NCBI GenBank assembly: GCA_021234155.1
Contig: JAJEKV010000002.1
Coordinates: 14,545,428 to 14,609,427, forward strand
Source: Isoetes taiwanensis
Lineage: Eukaryota; Streptophyta; Lycopodiopsida; Isoetales; Isoetaceae
Length of the DNA: 64,000 nucleotides
Direction: 5' to 3'
The notes beneath the pieces are model-generated. The model was not told the origin of the DNA. It did no database searches and saw only the letters and a program-made list of their open reading frames with translations. Positions 1 to 10,865 of the stretch are shown piece by piece; within the stretch, counting starts at the first letter, position 1, and each line of letters opens with the position of its first letter. The translations under genes and the position numbers were made by a program.

Positions 1-1518
1 AATGGGGACTGTGGCATTAGCAATCCATACAACTTTTTGACTTTATATTACGCCCCATCCCCACACAACCACCTATCTTCTTCCCCTACAATACCGAGAG
101 GCCATATTGACATTCACCATAATCTTCCTAAAGACCTTCCTATCACCTTCCCCAACACACGGAACTAGAGCTTTAAATCTTGTCCAAGTAATCCATCTAT
201 CATTTTCCCACAAGCTGCCCAACCTTACAATTCACGCAACACGCCATTTAGTAAACACTTGAGGGTGTACAAGTGCAAGAGGCGGCATCCCTCTCCCAAA
301 TCCTAGTGTTCCAAAATATACTCAGCCCCCACCTCCCCAATGAGCATCTCGCTATACTAAAGAGACTACGCACATCACCCAAGCTTCTAATATCTTCCTC
401 ATTCTTTGGGGAAGTACCTCGACCCATTGAGAATTTATGAAAGTAGGAGCTAACCTCATCTCTAGGGGTAGAGGGTTTCCCCTTTATCTTACCCTGCTGA
501 AGCCAATAACGCACAAAGGCAATAGCTGGGGATGTATCCCCTTGGATAGCCCTCCCGACAAACTTAGGCTGCCGGAACCTTCCCACGGACCATTGGGTCT
601 TTACATCCCAATCCCCATCCTTCCTACTTGGCACATTTGACCATGCAACCCCCTTTATCTTCCCTCCCCGGATGAATTTGCGAATGATTACTAATAGCGG
701 TCATATATATACTTCTGCTACAATGGCCAGGAGTAATAAATATGAGTCGCATTAAGGATTGCATTGGCTACTGTTACTCTCCCCATAGTGGACAAGGACT
801 TACAAGACCAGAGGTTAACCTTCTTTCGGATCCTTTCTATAATTGGCGCCCAAAGACCTTTTAGATTTTCTCCAAGGTTAAGTGGCATACCCAATAGCTT
901 AGTCGTCTCTGTAGCTGCCACTATATGATAATTCCATGCCCTGACCCTTGTATCAATGTCTTCTTCAAAAGGCCATATTACATCACATTTAGCGTGATTC
1001 AGCCCAATACCCGATATGGAGTAAAAAGAATTTAAAACTGTTGAAAGGCGGGAAAACTCCCATCATCATTACCTTAAGAAAAGAAAGGTATCGTCTGCAT
1101 ATTGCATAATAGTCAGATTTAGATTGGAACCTGGAAGAAGTAACCCATTCAGCAAACCCCTCGTCATCAAGCTTTTCACCATACAAGTTAAGAGATAAGC
1201 CATGATTATAAAAAGGTAAGGAGCAAGGGGACACCCCTGCCTAATCCCCTTTCTGAGCTCAAAGAGACCAGTCGGCTGACCATTAACCAGAACAGATGCT
1301 GATGCCATCTTGTTCAAACCCATAACTAACTCTATAAAGTTTATTTCAAAACCCATGTGAGCCATCACATTTTTTAGCCCACTCCATCTAAGAGAGTCAT
1401 AGGCTCTACGAAAATCCAGCTTCAGCATTACACAATTCTGGCGAGAAGACTTGCACCAATGGAGCCCCTCTAGCTGCCAGATAGTTGTCCAAAATGTTCT
1501 GCACGGGAGGAAAGGCAT
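1..1518 (-). pseudogene. LINE ORF2, rest of reverse transcriptase and C-terminal region, broken
   Basis: Continuation of ORF2 after a frameshift. 1069-1518 carries RT motifs LDFRRAYDSL, the GIRQGCPLAPYLF block and the active site YADDTFLF near 1078-1107. 718-921 carries the post-RT KLLGMPLN / GRVTVANAIL thumb-connection signature. 248-634 and 1-230 give further downstream coding in shifted frames. At least three frame changes separate these pieces. The known role of the family is target-primed reverse transcription of its own RNA; this copy cannot make the full enzyme. Confidence 0.75.
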
Positions 1519-3209
1519 TTGTTCACATCAATCAAGCGGGTTAAGATTGGCTTCAAACGGTTAGCAATGACCTTCATGATTACTTTGTACAACACATTGG
1601 TTAGTGCTATTGGTCTCCATTCATTTAGCACCTGGGGCTTATTAACTTTTGGAATCAAGGAGATAAATCCAGTTGCTAGGGCTGGGTGAAGGTATTTGAC
1701 CGCCCATGCTCCCTTGACTGCAGCGGTGAAGAATGGCCCAAGTATATCCCAGAATTCGACATAGAACTCTGGAGGGAACCCATCAGGTCCTGGCGACTTA
1801 TCAGAAGCTAAAGAACACAGAATCTTGTAGATTTCTACATCACGAGGCTCTTGAAGTAGAAGTTTATTTTCTCCATCAGTCACTATCTGGCCTTGCCTTA
1901 AAGAGGGGAGCCACTCAGAGCATTGACTGTAATAGTCACTTGGAAGGGGATCTTCTTTGAACAACCCCTCATAGCTGTCCCTGAAGAAGGATTTAATTTC
2001 TGCCTCCTCTTTAAGAACCACGTTCTGATCATTAGTAACTGAAGTGATACTATTCTCAGCCAGCCTTGCTCCTGCCAATCTAAAAAAACATTTAGAGCTT
2101 TCATGATCAACCTCCGCATACCATTTGGTCTTAGATCTAATAGCGGCCCCTCGAGCCTCTTCCTCTTCTATCGCTTTTATTCTGACCTCTAGCTCTTCCT
2201 CAAGTGCCTGATTGGCAATATTAAAGGGATCTAGAATCAAACCTTGTTTAACTTGTCGAACTTGGTTGTATAGGTCAACCTTATTCTCCCGGAATTTGAT
2301 AGCCCGTAGTTTCCCCCACTTTTTTATCCAATCCTTCATATCGGCATTTTTCTTGATCCAGGCTTTCATACTAGGAAGACCCTCTTCCCTTGACTGAGCT
2401 AACAGATATTCTTTGAATGGTATACAAAAGAGATCCTTCCCTAGGAGCCCTGTATTGAATTTAAAGGGGACATTTCCTTTTCGCCTGGCAGAAGGAAGAT
2501 CTTCAAATACTAGTTTTTGTGGGATATGATCTGACTGGGAAAAAGAAAGGTCCCCTTCCACATAGCACCGATCCATAAAGGGGGCTGACTTGTTAGCCAC
2601 ATAAAATCTGTCTAGCAGACAGTAAACTCTGTCCATTCCTTTTTGTTTATTAGACCATGAATAGGGAGTATTCGATGGTGGGAGGAGAACGAAGCCACAA
2701 TTGTTGAGAAGGGAATCCCATGCCAGTCGCTCCTCCCCCAAGAGGTTTCTATACAGGCCAATCTTTTGATCCCAAACATCCGTCATATTGAGGTCACCAC
2801 CTAGTACCCAGTTGGCCACCGGCTGACTGATCACCCAATCCATGATTTCCTTCCATAGAATGGCTCTTTCCGCAGGCTTATTTGTTGCATAAATATTAAT
2901 CACTCCCCATTGAATCCCATCTGTATCAAATTGCACAGCTTGCCACCTTCCATCTGTCCCAGCATATTGCAGCTTACTAGTTAAACCCTTCCATAAAGTT
3001 CCCGTACCCCCTTTAGTGCCCCTGGCAGCACAGGTAAAAGAGGAATACTGGCTTCCTACCCAGGCACCTAAGGAACTGGCCTCGAAGTCAGGAAGTCTAT
3101 GTTCCTGTATAAGTAGGATATCTGCGCTCATCGATCTCATTGCTGCTAAAACTCTAGCCCTCTTTAGAGGTCCCTTGATACCTCGAAGGTTCCACGAAAT
3201 AATCTTCAT
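1470..3209 (-). CDS. LINE ORF2, endonuclease and start of reverse transcriptase
   Basis: 579-codon open frame from an ATG at 3209. Residues 1-230 are an apurinic-type endonuclease that nicks target DNA: N-terminal MKIISWNLRGIKGP, IQEHRLPD (catalytic E), GGDLNMTDVWD and SQSDHIP (catalytic SDH) are all visible. A lysine-rich linker follows, then the start of RT with SPGPDGFPPEF and the RPIALTNVLYKVI block. The frame ends just after RT motif 2 and RT continues in another frame, so the full ORF2 (usually about 1,200-1,300 residues) is split. The start is well supported because WNLRGI at residues 6-11 is the normal ORF2 N-terminus in plants. Confidence 0.85.
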   Translation of the reverse strand: MKIISWNLRGIKGPLKRARVLAAMRSMSADILLIQEHRLPDFEASSLGAWVGSQYSSFTCAARGTKGGTGTLWKGLTSKLQYAGTDGRWQAVQFDTDGIQWGVINIYATNKPAERAILWKEIMDWVISQPVANWVLGGDLNMTDVWDQKIGLYRNLLGEERLAWDSLLNNCGFVLLPPSNTPYSWSNKQKGMDRVYCLLDRFYVANKSAPFMDRCYVEGDLSFSQSDHIPQKLVFEDLPSARRKGNVPFKFNTGLLGKDLFCIPFKEYLLAQSREEGLPSMKAWIKKNADMKDWIKKWGKLRAIKFRENKVDLYNQVRQVKQGLILDPFNIANQALEEELEVRIKAIEEEEARGAAIRSKTKWYAEVDHESSKCFFRLAGARLAENSITSVTNDQNVVLKEEAEIKSFFRDSYEGLFKEDPLPSDYYSQCSEWLPSLRQGQIVTDGENKLLLQEPRDVEIYKILCSLASDKSPGPDGFPPEFYVEFWDILGPFFTAAVKGAWAVKYLHPALATGFISLIPKVNKPQVLNEWRPIALTNVLYKVIMKVIANRLKPILTRLIDVNKCLSSRAEHFGQLSGS

Positions 3210-3356
3210 GATTTTTCTATTTGAGTAGCATCATCCCCTGTTACGTACCCCTTATCATTTTTGGTGATACCCAAACCCCTCCAGTATCGTGTACCCTCAA
3301 ACTACTTCCCAACAGGGTTGAGTTTGGCCATACATTAGGAACCATTGTATTTATCA

Positions 3357-5180
3357 TCACCATATGGTAATGTTCCATGATACATAAACTTTTCTCCCCT
3401 TGACAGGGTGGCAGAGCAAGTTGCTTTCAATTGTAGAAATTACAACTAGAAGAGTCAATGGTTTGTTGTCAGCTCGACCTAGCCATCCTCGATGCGTGTC
3501 AGTTTGTTTCCCTTGCAGGACTCCTTGTGAAGGCATAATATCACCATATTGGGTAAGCTTATACCATAAACAGAATTTTTTGAGGGGTGACCCTTTTGCC
3601 AACCCAACCCATAGCGTCAACACTATTGCTCCCCATCCAATTGAAATACCCTTGTCCCAATCCAAAGCGGAAGGAGTAATATTCAATCCATTGCATCGAG
3701 GTTTAGGTAGCCCACTATCTTGCCAATAATGCATGGACGTCCCTACCCCACAAAACCCACGAGACCTTTTGCCCACCCGAGTTATTAATTGTATAGCACC
3801 TCGACATGTTTTGAGATCCTTATTTCCCATTACCAATATCCCAATATTTTGCACGATAAAAGCCCAAGTATCATAATCCTTTACTTGTTTTTTGACACAG
3901 CAGAATGTAAACCATAGCTTGAGCAGCATTGTTCCATTGTTTGACCTAATAGGGCGACTATAGTCAATTGAAATTGCATTTTTTGTAGACCACACAATAC
4001 TGATTAATACACCATGGGACACTTTAAGGTACAACACCATGTCTTTGATTGCAAAAGCATTAACAGTTACAACATTTGCATGTGCCATACTTCCTGGATC
4101 ATGCCAGAATGTACACCAAAACCTATCACTCATTACTGCATTTTGGTTTGCCAAATCCATCAGAATATTTGGCCGGTATTCTCTCACTGTTTCACCCTTT
4201 ATCTTCCTGTAACCATTCTGTCCAGCTACCTCCTTTCCCATATGGTGGGACTTTCCACGTGAAGAAGGCATAAAAACTACCCTATTTCCCAATTCATTAG
4301 GATTCCACATTGCAATTTTGCCTATTGTGCCAATCTTATGATCATTCTTGGTCATATTTTTGCTGCCATATAATACATAACACTGACCAGCACGATATAT
4401 ACTGTCCCCATGGTGCCATAAACCAAGGTTTCCAATCACAAGCACCCTTCTAACAAACGTTATTGATTTTAAAACATATTTGAACTGTTTATAGGAACTA
4501 TAGAATGGAGACAAACAGAAGCAACTGCAGGTGCAAAAAGTAAAGTACTGACCGCTTATAAGAAATAAGGTTCCCAACAAATAGACCATTTCAATCTTCA
4601 TCTCAAAACCAGGTAGGATATAAGCAGACGTCTTCAAGTAAAGCCCGCTCCAGATTCTCCATTTACCCCAAGGATTCAATGCTGCATCTACCAGGCCACT
4701 TGAGAGAAATTCGTAGATGCACATACCCTGGTTTGCAAGTACCAGGAATGTTCTCCAGGGAAGCCTCTCAAAGGAACTCCATTGTTTCATACCAAACGGA
4801 AACAAAAGTTCTACCGTGGCTGCATCAATCAGGCCACAGGAAACTAGTTCGTAGCTGAAAATAATCTGCTGTGCAACTATTAGGAATGGACATGGCTGTC
4901 GCCCAAACCCTCGGTACTCATTTCTCCTTTCTGACACAGATGTCCTCATACAATATCCTTCCAAATCAGATGTTTTATAGCCAACACCGTCTTCATCCAA
5001 GTTCTTCTTGCTAACACCTTCAGATACTTCTGATCTAATCCTCCAGAGAAACCAGAGAAACCTGTCTACGAAACTTGGAAGCAAGAGAAACCAGAGAAAC
5101 CTGTCTACGAAACTTGGAAGCAAGAGCCCCACCGTGACTGTATCTGCCAGGCCACGGGAAGCATAACCAGAGGGGCACAT
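3357..5180 (-). CDS. 607-codon ORF upstream of LINE ORF2; possible ORF1, not recognised
   Basis: Long uninterrupted minus-strand frame between the LINE 5' leader and ORF2, ending about 150 bp before the ORF2 ATG. An open frame of 1.8 kb beside a broken ORF2 suggests recent coding. I do not see the CCHC zinc knuckle or RRM expected of plant LINE ORF1. The product is rich in W, C, F and G. The N-terminal part has near-identical tandem LLPSFVDRFLWFL units, and the motif GLADTVTV / GLIDAATV / GLVDAA recurs three times in 200 residues, so the region grew by internal duplication. It could be an atypical ORF1, or a 5'UTR repeat array that happens to be open. A shorter frame from the ATGGCCGCC box at about 5206 is an alternative start in another frame. 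Confidence 0.4.
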   Translation of the reverse strand: MCPSGYASRGLADTVTVGLLLPSFVDRFLWFLLLPSFVDRFLWFLWRIRSEVSEGVSKKNLDEDGVGYKTSDLEGYCMRTSVSERRNEYRGFGRQPCPFLIVAQQIIFSYELVSCGLIDAATVELLFPFGMKQWSSFERLPWRTFLVLANQGMCIYEFLSSGLVDAALNPWGKWRIWSGLYLKTSAYILPGFEMKIEMVYLLGTLFLISGQYFTFCTCSCFCLSPFYSSYKQFKYVLKSITFVRRVLVIGNLGLWHHGDSIYRAGQCYVLYGSKNMTKNDHKIGTIGKIAMWNPNELGNRVVFMPSSRGKSHHMGKEVAGQNGYRKIKGETVREYRPNILMDLANQNAVMSDRFWCTFWHDPGSMAHANVVTVNAFAIKDMVLYLKVSHGVLISIVWSTKNAISIDYSRPIRSNNGTMLLKLWFTFCCVKKQVKDYDTWAFIVQNIGILVMGNKDLKTCRGAIQLITRVGKRSRGFCGVGTSMHYWQDSGLPKPRCNGLNITPSALDWDKGISIGWGAIVLTLWVGLAKGSPLKKFCLWYKLTQYGDIMPSQGVLQGKQTDTHRGWLGRADNKPLTLLVVISTIESNLLCHPVKGRKVYVSWNITIW

Positions 5181-5439
5181 ACCCTGCTCTGCAAGAAACG
5201 GGGGCGGCCATGGCGGCCGCCCTAACCCTAGCCGCTCACCATAACTCGATGTTTTTTACTTGTGAACTTTGGGTAAAATGGATCAAAATAATAAATAGAA
5301 ATCTTAATTCTATTTATGTTGACATTAGTGTTAGCCAACAAGATTTCCAACTCAAACAATTTAACTCATGGCTTGAGGGGTAACACCAGGAGAGCATACT
5401 GGTGCAACCATGTAAGATGATGAGGAATTATTGGCAAGA

Positions 5440-5860
5440 TAACGACTCTGAAACTGAAAGAACACTTTTGAAATTTTGCAAACAATCAAAATAAAGTGTT
5501 CTAAAATGTTCCAGATGCTTGCTCATAACCATCTCAATCTAAATTAGAAAGTTTTTTGAGACTTTGCAAATAGTCAAAATAGGATGTTCTAGAATGTTCT
5601 AGATTCTTATTTTCCAAAATGTTATAAGAAGAGTGCTCCTCATGGACGATACTTTGGAATTTGTAGTAGGTGCGAGTAAACTTCTCATTAGTGATGAAAT
5701 TGGCAGTAGCTGTTGGTAGTAGGTGTGAGTAAGCTCCTCACAGATGATGCTTTAGAATTAGTGTGTCGTGGAGTGAGTATATGTGAGTAAGCTCCTCACA
5801 GGTGATACTTTGGAATTGGTAGTAAATGTTAGTAATCTCCTCATATCATAAACTTTCAGG
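5440..5860. repeat. imperfect tandem repeats beside the LINE 5' end
   Basis: Two families of degenerate direct repeats. About 5460-5600 holds two units built on ACTTTGCAAA(T/C)A(A/G)TCAAAATA followed by tgttctaaaatgttcca-type sequence. About 5625-5850 holds three to four units containing GTGAGTAAGCTCCTCACAG and GATACTTTGGAATTGGTAGT. I see no coding function in 5260-5860 and no sign that this belongs to the LINE. Confidence 0.5.
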
Positions 5861-5871
5861 TGAAACTTTAC

Positions 5872-6172
5872 CAATATTTTCCATTAGCTTTGGCAATAAA
5901 ACGAGGGCAACCACCATAAACCCAAACATCATTCCCATTGGGCTCTTCAGCAATCCAATTAGGGAAAAGGATTCTCGTCTCTGTATCGAGATCAATGAAT
6001 ATTTATCTTGTATTTATTTTTTTGCAGTAGATATAAAAATAACTACAAACCTCAAAATACTGTTCTTGCTTCAGGGGCTCCAGCACCAATGTATCTGACA
6101 ACACCCGATCAGTATCAACTAAGCTATAGCCCGTATCTATCCATGAAGTCTTGCGCTCACATCAATGTGTAC
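5872..6172 (-). pseudogene. EMC7: EMC7-like gene remnant, two exons
   Basis: Reads leftwards. Exon 6051-6172 gives HIDVSARLHG, then after a stop and frame disruption VDTDRVLSDTLVLEPL and QEQYFE. It ends at a GAG|GTTTGT donor. A 70-bp intron ends GATACAG, and exon 5872-5980 gives RRESFSLIGLLKSPMGMM and FGFMVVALVLLPKLMENI before an ATTG|GTAAAG donor. This is the C-terminal half of ER membrane protein complex subunit 7, a beta-sandwich plus membrane-anchor protein that helps insert tail-anchored and multipass proteins; the hydrophobic run is the anchor. Exon 1 here has an in-frame TAG where the family has Lys (GKI), so this copy looks dead. Introns are kept, so it is not a processed copy. The last exon (DPEEM... 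in the family) and the 5' exons were not found in the window. Family identification is from remembered motifs. Confidence 0.65.
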
Positions 6173-7653
6173 CTTGCCAAGGAAGTTATGGTGCAAGAGC
6201 TCTAAAAAACCAGCTTAGAGGTAAAGCACAGCCTCAAATACATGGTGTACGTGCGAATACAAGCAGGTCCAAATCAGACAGCAAGACATTGCACAAGACT
6301 TTTTCTTTTGCCATAAAGCGATTGATCATAACAGATAAAATTACAAAATACAATACAAATCAACTACAAGGAGAAAAAGACAAATTAAAATCCCCCTTAA
6401 ACACACAACTACCATTAACACGGGGGGTTACTCCGGGCAACGAGCTGTCGGATGGGCATATTTGCCCTTTATTCCAAGATCTGGACCGTACATAGCGATC
6501 CTCGTTTGTGGGGTATGCATGTACAAGTTTTTGTATACTGTATATTAAGGTTTGCAAAATACTATAAGATTTGAGAGAATGTACTTAATGGTGTTAAATT
6601 TGTACATGTATTGTAAATATATTTTTGGGGCTCTCGCTGTCCTACGTAACCCCGCGTATGAATATGCATCCAAACCAAGGGGGATTTTAATTTAAATGTG
6701 TTAAATGCAATGGTTTGTGTTAATAATGTTAATGGTAGTTGTGTGTTGATTGTTATATTTAAAAAAAATTTGAGCCCTTCGGGCCCTAACTAAAGCAAAC
6801 ATAGGTAAACTTTATGGGCCAGTTAGCCTGTTTATATGTAAATGTGTAAGTGTGTGCGTACACTATAGAGGTTGTTTATGTATCCAAGGCTTACACCTTT
6901 TTCATGTATAACCATGTAATACCAGATCTCCTAATTTGATATACCAATTTAATTTATAAACAAAAGTAGAGGGCGCAATTAATGTGAAAGGTTCCATGAC
7001 CTTCAAAAGCGCTTTTACATGTGATGCTATGCTTTGGTCTTCATGTAGCCAAATTGAATAATAGAATCCTTGATGGAAACCATCACATAAACTTGCAGAA
7101 GTTGCATAGTATGCATTGCTCCAATAATACCAATCACTGTAGAAATAAATGGCAGTGTTCTTACAAGCACTACAATGAAGAATTTCATCTGTACGAGAAT
7201 GAGAATTCTTATTGATATTAGAATGCATTTTCAGCAAGAATTCAAAATCAACAACTTTTGCTTACCATTTATAAGAACTCCATCTATAAAAACTGGCAAT
7301 CTAGCTTACTATATGTTCACAGTAGAACATCTCTCACAATGCTAAATAAGAAATAAGATATGGCATGCATGGCCACACATTAAAACCTGCAAGTCAGCTA
7401 TGGCAAGAATTCCCATCTAGATTCAAATGCGACGGATTCAAAAGAACCCAAATAGTGTATAAAAAACCCAGATATTGGCCAGAATTGGATCTGACATAAA
7501 CAAGCAATCTGATACCTAGTTATACTCGCGTGCTTGTCTTGTTCATAAGCCAATCGAAGAGAGTTTTGCAGCATCCTACAATCTAAGTCTACTTTACTTT
7601 GGAGTTGTTCCCTTTTAGCTGTATTACAAACCTCTATCAACTTTATACAAAAC
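6173..7653. other. intergenic, no supported gene
   Basis: AT-rich sequence with only short chance ORFs. A minus-strand frame at 7398-7640 (KREQLQSKVDLDCRMLQNSL) could be an extra exon of the unrecognised segment at 7654-7938, but I see no clean acceptor site. I see no RNA gene or transposon end. Confidence 0.5.
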
Positions 7654-7938
7654 TCACCTGAGCAGAATGGAAACGAAAGCTAGATTTGCAGGATCTTCAT
7701 CTGTGCATTTCTGAAGGAGGTCCAGGCCTCTTTTCAAAACCCTAAACAGCTCTTTTCCTTCAGCCGACCCAATAGATCCAAGCGATGACTGTGTGCTACC
7801 AAATGGCCAGATTGACCAATGCTTTGTGGCCTGTTCGGAGTTTCTACTTGCTTGATCAATCCAAAAATGTTTTATATAACGTGCTGTAGAAATGAACTTG
7901 GCCTTCGTTTTATAAAATTTCGACCGGAGCCACCGCAA
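7654..7938 (-). other. possible exon of an unrecognised minus-strand gene
   Basis: Open minus-strand frame whose second half looks protein-like: GSAEGKELFRVLKRGLDLL followed by QKCTDEDPANLAFVSILL. It ends at a good plant donor, CTGCTCAG|GTGAGTTTTG near 7658. I do not recognise the protein. It lies between EMC7-like and RRP8 exons on the same strand but does not match the missing 5' part of EMC7 as I remember it. It could be a host-gene fragment or chance. Confidence 0.3.
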
Positions 7939-8884
7939 TGTTACAGCCAGGCTCCAGAAGCAACCTCGGCTCCAGAAGGCCCACCCCTAAATGCACGAAT
8001 TTTCAGAAAGAAGCTACATACAGGAGTTGTTCAGCCATATATCTGATCATCACATCCTAAGAATCACACTTCCACGAATTTTTTGACCCTAGATGCCCTA
8101 AAATGCTATCCACGAGGTTTGCATGTTCAGCCCCTAAAATAAAAAGAGGGCTTTTGTTGTGATTTTGGTTTTCCTGAAGGCCCCAGTCAGCTCCTATCCA
8201 CGCACCTGCTATCTACAATCTAAATAAACACAATAGGACCTGAATACCTAAAGTCTATAATTAGGCAACATATTTGAAATGAGTCCCCTCATCAACTTAC
8301 CTTGAAGGCTAATGTAACCTTTTAAAAGAGTATGATGAAACGTTGTATGTATTTGATTCAAGTGGTAAATCCTATTAGCTGGAACGTGATATTAATGCAA
8401 GACTATCTTATGGAATTTCGAAGAGCATTCATGCAGTGCTTAATAGATTTACTGCTGGCTGCTTTTGAACAGATCATATTGGAATTCAGAAATATGGAAC
8501 AACAGAAGCAAGCGAGAAGAGAGTAAGGTGGAGATCAAATTGAAAAGATCCAAACAAACAAACATAAACTTCAGCAAGAAGTCCAAGAAGGGTGCAACAT
8601 AAAATGGTCAAGTTTTGATTTTGTTCATAAAGGTTTCATGTTTAATAGTAATGATTATGCTGCAGGGATGTAAGGTTTCATGTTAGTGTTTGGCTTGTGC
8701 CTATGGTCAAACCGATGTGGTTTTGTTGGTAAACTTAAGTACTAGGTAATTGATGAGCAGTAGGGTTTTAATCCCTGTAAAACCATGAGGTGGTCGACGA
8801 GCGTGACCAAGTGTAATGCATAGTTGGGGTGCAATTACGCGTCGATGAAGAAAAAAGCCACAATGACGATAAACCCTAAACCTT
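7939..8884. other. intergenic, no supported gene
   Basis: No convincing coding sequence. A plus-strand frame at 8332-8526 (64 codons, MEFRRAFMQCLIDLLLAAFE) follows an AG that could act as an acceptor, but no partner exon or family is recognised. Confidence 0.45.
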
Positions 8885-9345
8885 TTATACCATTTTTTGG
8901 AAACCTCCCCTAGTTTCTTTGGAAAGATGGCGAGGTTTCCATAAAATATTAAAAAAAAAAATAGTAATAATTAATTTATGCAACCACCGAGGTGGGTGAC
9001 GCCTCTCATTAAGACGCACGAGGATCAAGGCTTCTTTTTATTTTTATTTTTATGGAAACCTCCCCTATTTTCCGTGAAAACCTCCTTTGTGTTGTTAATT
9101 GGAAACCTCTCCAGGCCGTGCCAAGAAAATGGGGGAGGTTTCCACCAAAAGATGGGGAGGTTTCCATGGAAACCTTCCCTGTTTTCTAATATGGAAACCT
9201 CCCCAGGTCGTATCAGGAAAGTTGGGGAGGTTTCCATGGAAAGTTGGAAAGGTTTCCAGGAAAATGGGGGAGGTTTCCAGAGAAAGTTGGGGAGGTTTCC
9301 AGGGAAAGTTGGGGAGGTTTCCATTGAAGTCCAACCCAACCATCG
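8885..9345. repeat. foldback-type repeat built from GGGGAGGTTTCC
   Basis: The left part carries the motif as TGGAAACCTCCCC (8898, 9053, 9099, 9199 regions). The right part carries the reverse complement GGGGAGGTTTCCA at least six times, ending in tandem units of about 22-23 bp (AAAGTTGGGGAGGTTTCCAG) at 9235-9325. The arms can therefore fold on each other. The ORFs across it on both strands are low-complexity shadows. It could be a foldback or MITE-like element or an expanded minisatellite; no TSD was identified. Confidence 0.6.
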
Positions 9346-9423
9346 ACGCTATGCAGGTGAGCAATAAAACTGTGGCTTCTTGGCAATAAAACTACTACTA
9401 TGGAAATCTTTCCACTCTGATAT

Positions 9424-9511
9424 GGGCCTTTTTGCAAACATTTGAAAGGTTTGCTTTTCGTTTTTTGGGCCTTTTTGCAAACATTTGAAAGGTTTGCTTT
9501 TCGTTTTTTGG
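9424..9511. repeat. perfect 43-bp tandem duplication
   Basis: Two adjacent copies of a unit starting GGGCCTTTTTGCAAACATTT with identical sequence and a period of 43 bp. Confidence 0.85.
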
Positions 9512-9579
9512 ACATGAAAGTTTCCAATGGCATACAGGATATAGGAATACAAAACAAATAAAGGCCACTCCACACTGGC

Positions 9580-9825
9580 CATTATGTTAGGTTAAATTTT
9601 TAATCTAACGGATGCTCCTTTATGTTAAGGTAACCTAACTACAAAATTTCACATCACACTTTCCATTAGATTAAAAATTAGCATAACGGAAATCGTTATA
9701 AAGAACTTCACACTGCATGACACCGTTAGATTAAATTACACCTAACATAACGGAAACCGTTATAAAGCTCTTCATACTGCACAATTCCGTTATATTAGAT
9801 TAAATTACATTACTTCACACTGCAA
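9580..9825. repeat. AT-rich repeat, MITE-like
   Basis: Repeated use of CATAACGGAAA(T/C)CGTTATAAAG, CCGTTAGATTAAATTACA and CTTCA(C/T)ACTGCA at a spacing of about 60-65 bp. GTTAGGTTAAAT at the left and inverted TAACCTAA motifs give it a partly self-complementary structure. No coding. A non-autonomous DNA element is possible but the ends are not defined. Confidence 0.45.
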
Positions 9826-9829
9826 TATG

Positions 9830-10865
9830 CAATATGACAAATTAGCAAAATGTGACTTTCAACATTTCAAATTCAACAATGCCACTGCAAATGGGTTATC
9901 TCATGCAAATGGGTTATCTCATACACCTGCCAAAAAGAAATTATCATGCAGCAGTAGTAGTATAAGGAAGGTATTACATATCCATTGCCATTGCCTTTTA
10001 TTCACAAATCGTCACTCATCTTACAAGACTATAATTTGGTTAATATACATCATAGACTTGAGCAAATGAATAGATTTGTAATCTACAATCTCGACTACTT
10101 GTAGTCTTCATTCCATTGTACATTATACAATATAGTATAACAAATTCTTTATGCTCATGAAAACTTATATCACTCTTGCTCTGTGAAAACTTCAAACGAT
10201 CAAAACAGTTATTTAATTTCTATTTCTATTTCTATTTCTGAGGCATGCACAACGCTAGAAGTGCCCAACGCTGGAAGTGCCCAAACTGCACTTTATGATG
10301 GTATCAGTTTTGAAGCAGATTTCAGTACAGATTTTACAACATGTATTTTGTGGAGAACAGCTTTGAAGTATGCCAAGCACCTCAACTCATTTAGGTGCAG
10401 CACATTTTTATTCCTATGTTAATCCCATTGTCTTGTAGTTTATACAGATTTGCAGTCAATAGGATGGAATTTACAGACTTATCTTAATAAGATTTGTTTT
10501 ATACATTTACTTTGTGGAGTTAGTAAGATACCTGTTACAACATACCTTCGTTTGAGCTTAAGTCCACATTGCTAGCTTAATCTCATATTGTTATGAGTCG
10601 GAAGGCAGTAGCTACACAATAATTTAACTTCAACAGAATGAACTAGTCAAAAGGGAACATAATATTGGGCCTCCACCCAATAGGTGTACCAGGACTTCCA
10701 CATTTGACCTAGGTCTACCAAATGAACCATATTTACATCTTTGGTCATCTACGTTTATACAGACAAGGTTTTAAAATTGGCCAATTATATGTCAAACTTC
10801 TCTTCTGATCCTGCACATAGTTGATAACAAAATGATTAAGGGCACATGAACAAATATCTTAATAA
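9830..10865. other. 3' flank of RRP8, no supported gene
   Basis: No recognisable gene. Contains a 17-bp direct repeat (GCAAATGGGTTATCTCAT, twice near 9887-9920), an (ATTTCT)4 microsatellite near 10216 and short chance ORFs. Confidence 0.5.

Larger units (their letters stand above)
1..5250 (-). mobile_element. L1-type LINE retrotransposon, 3' end outside window
   Basis: Non-LTR retrotransposon reading leftwards. Order along the minus strand: GC-rich 5' leader with a GGCGGCCGCCATGGCCGCC box (about 5200-5220), a 607-codon ORF (possible ORF1), then ORF2 with endonuclease, reverse transcriptase and the post-RT region. Position 1 still lies inside ORF2 (minus-strand reading with a YKVKKLYGLL segment typical of the stretch before the zf-RVT zinc finger). 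The zinc finger, poly(A) and downstream TSD are therefore beyond the left edge. ORF2 is broken by a frameshift near 1500 and by later lesions, so this copy is dead. It lies beside EMC7-like exons and may have entered an intron of that gene (inference). Confidence 0.85.

Noticed and set aside
5208-5230. Telomere-like CCCTAACCCTAG
   Set aside because: Only one to two units in the LINE leader.
5872-5980. Alternative minus-strand reading FIDLDTETRILFPNWIAEEP of the EMC7 exon
   Set aside because: Looks protein-like but is the shadow frame. The splice-consistent frame gives the EMC7 SPMGMM/LPKLMEN motif.
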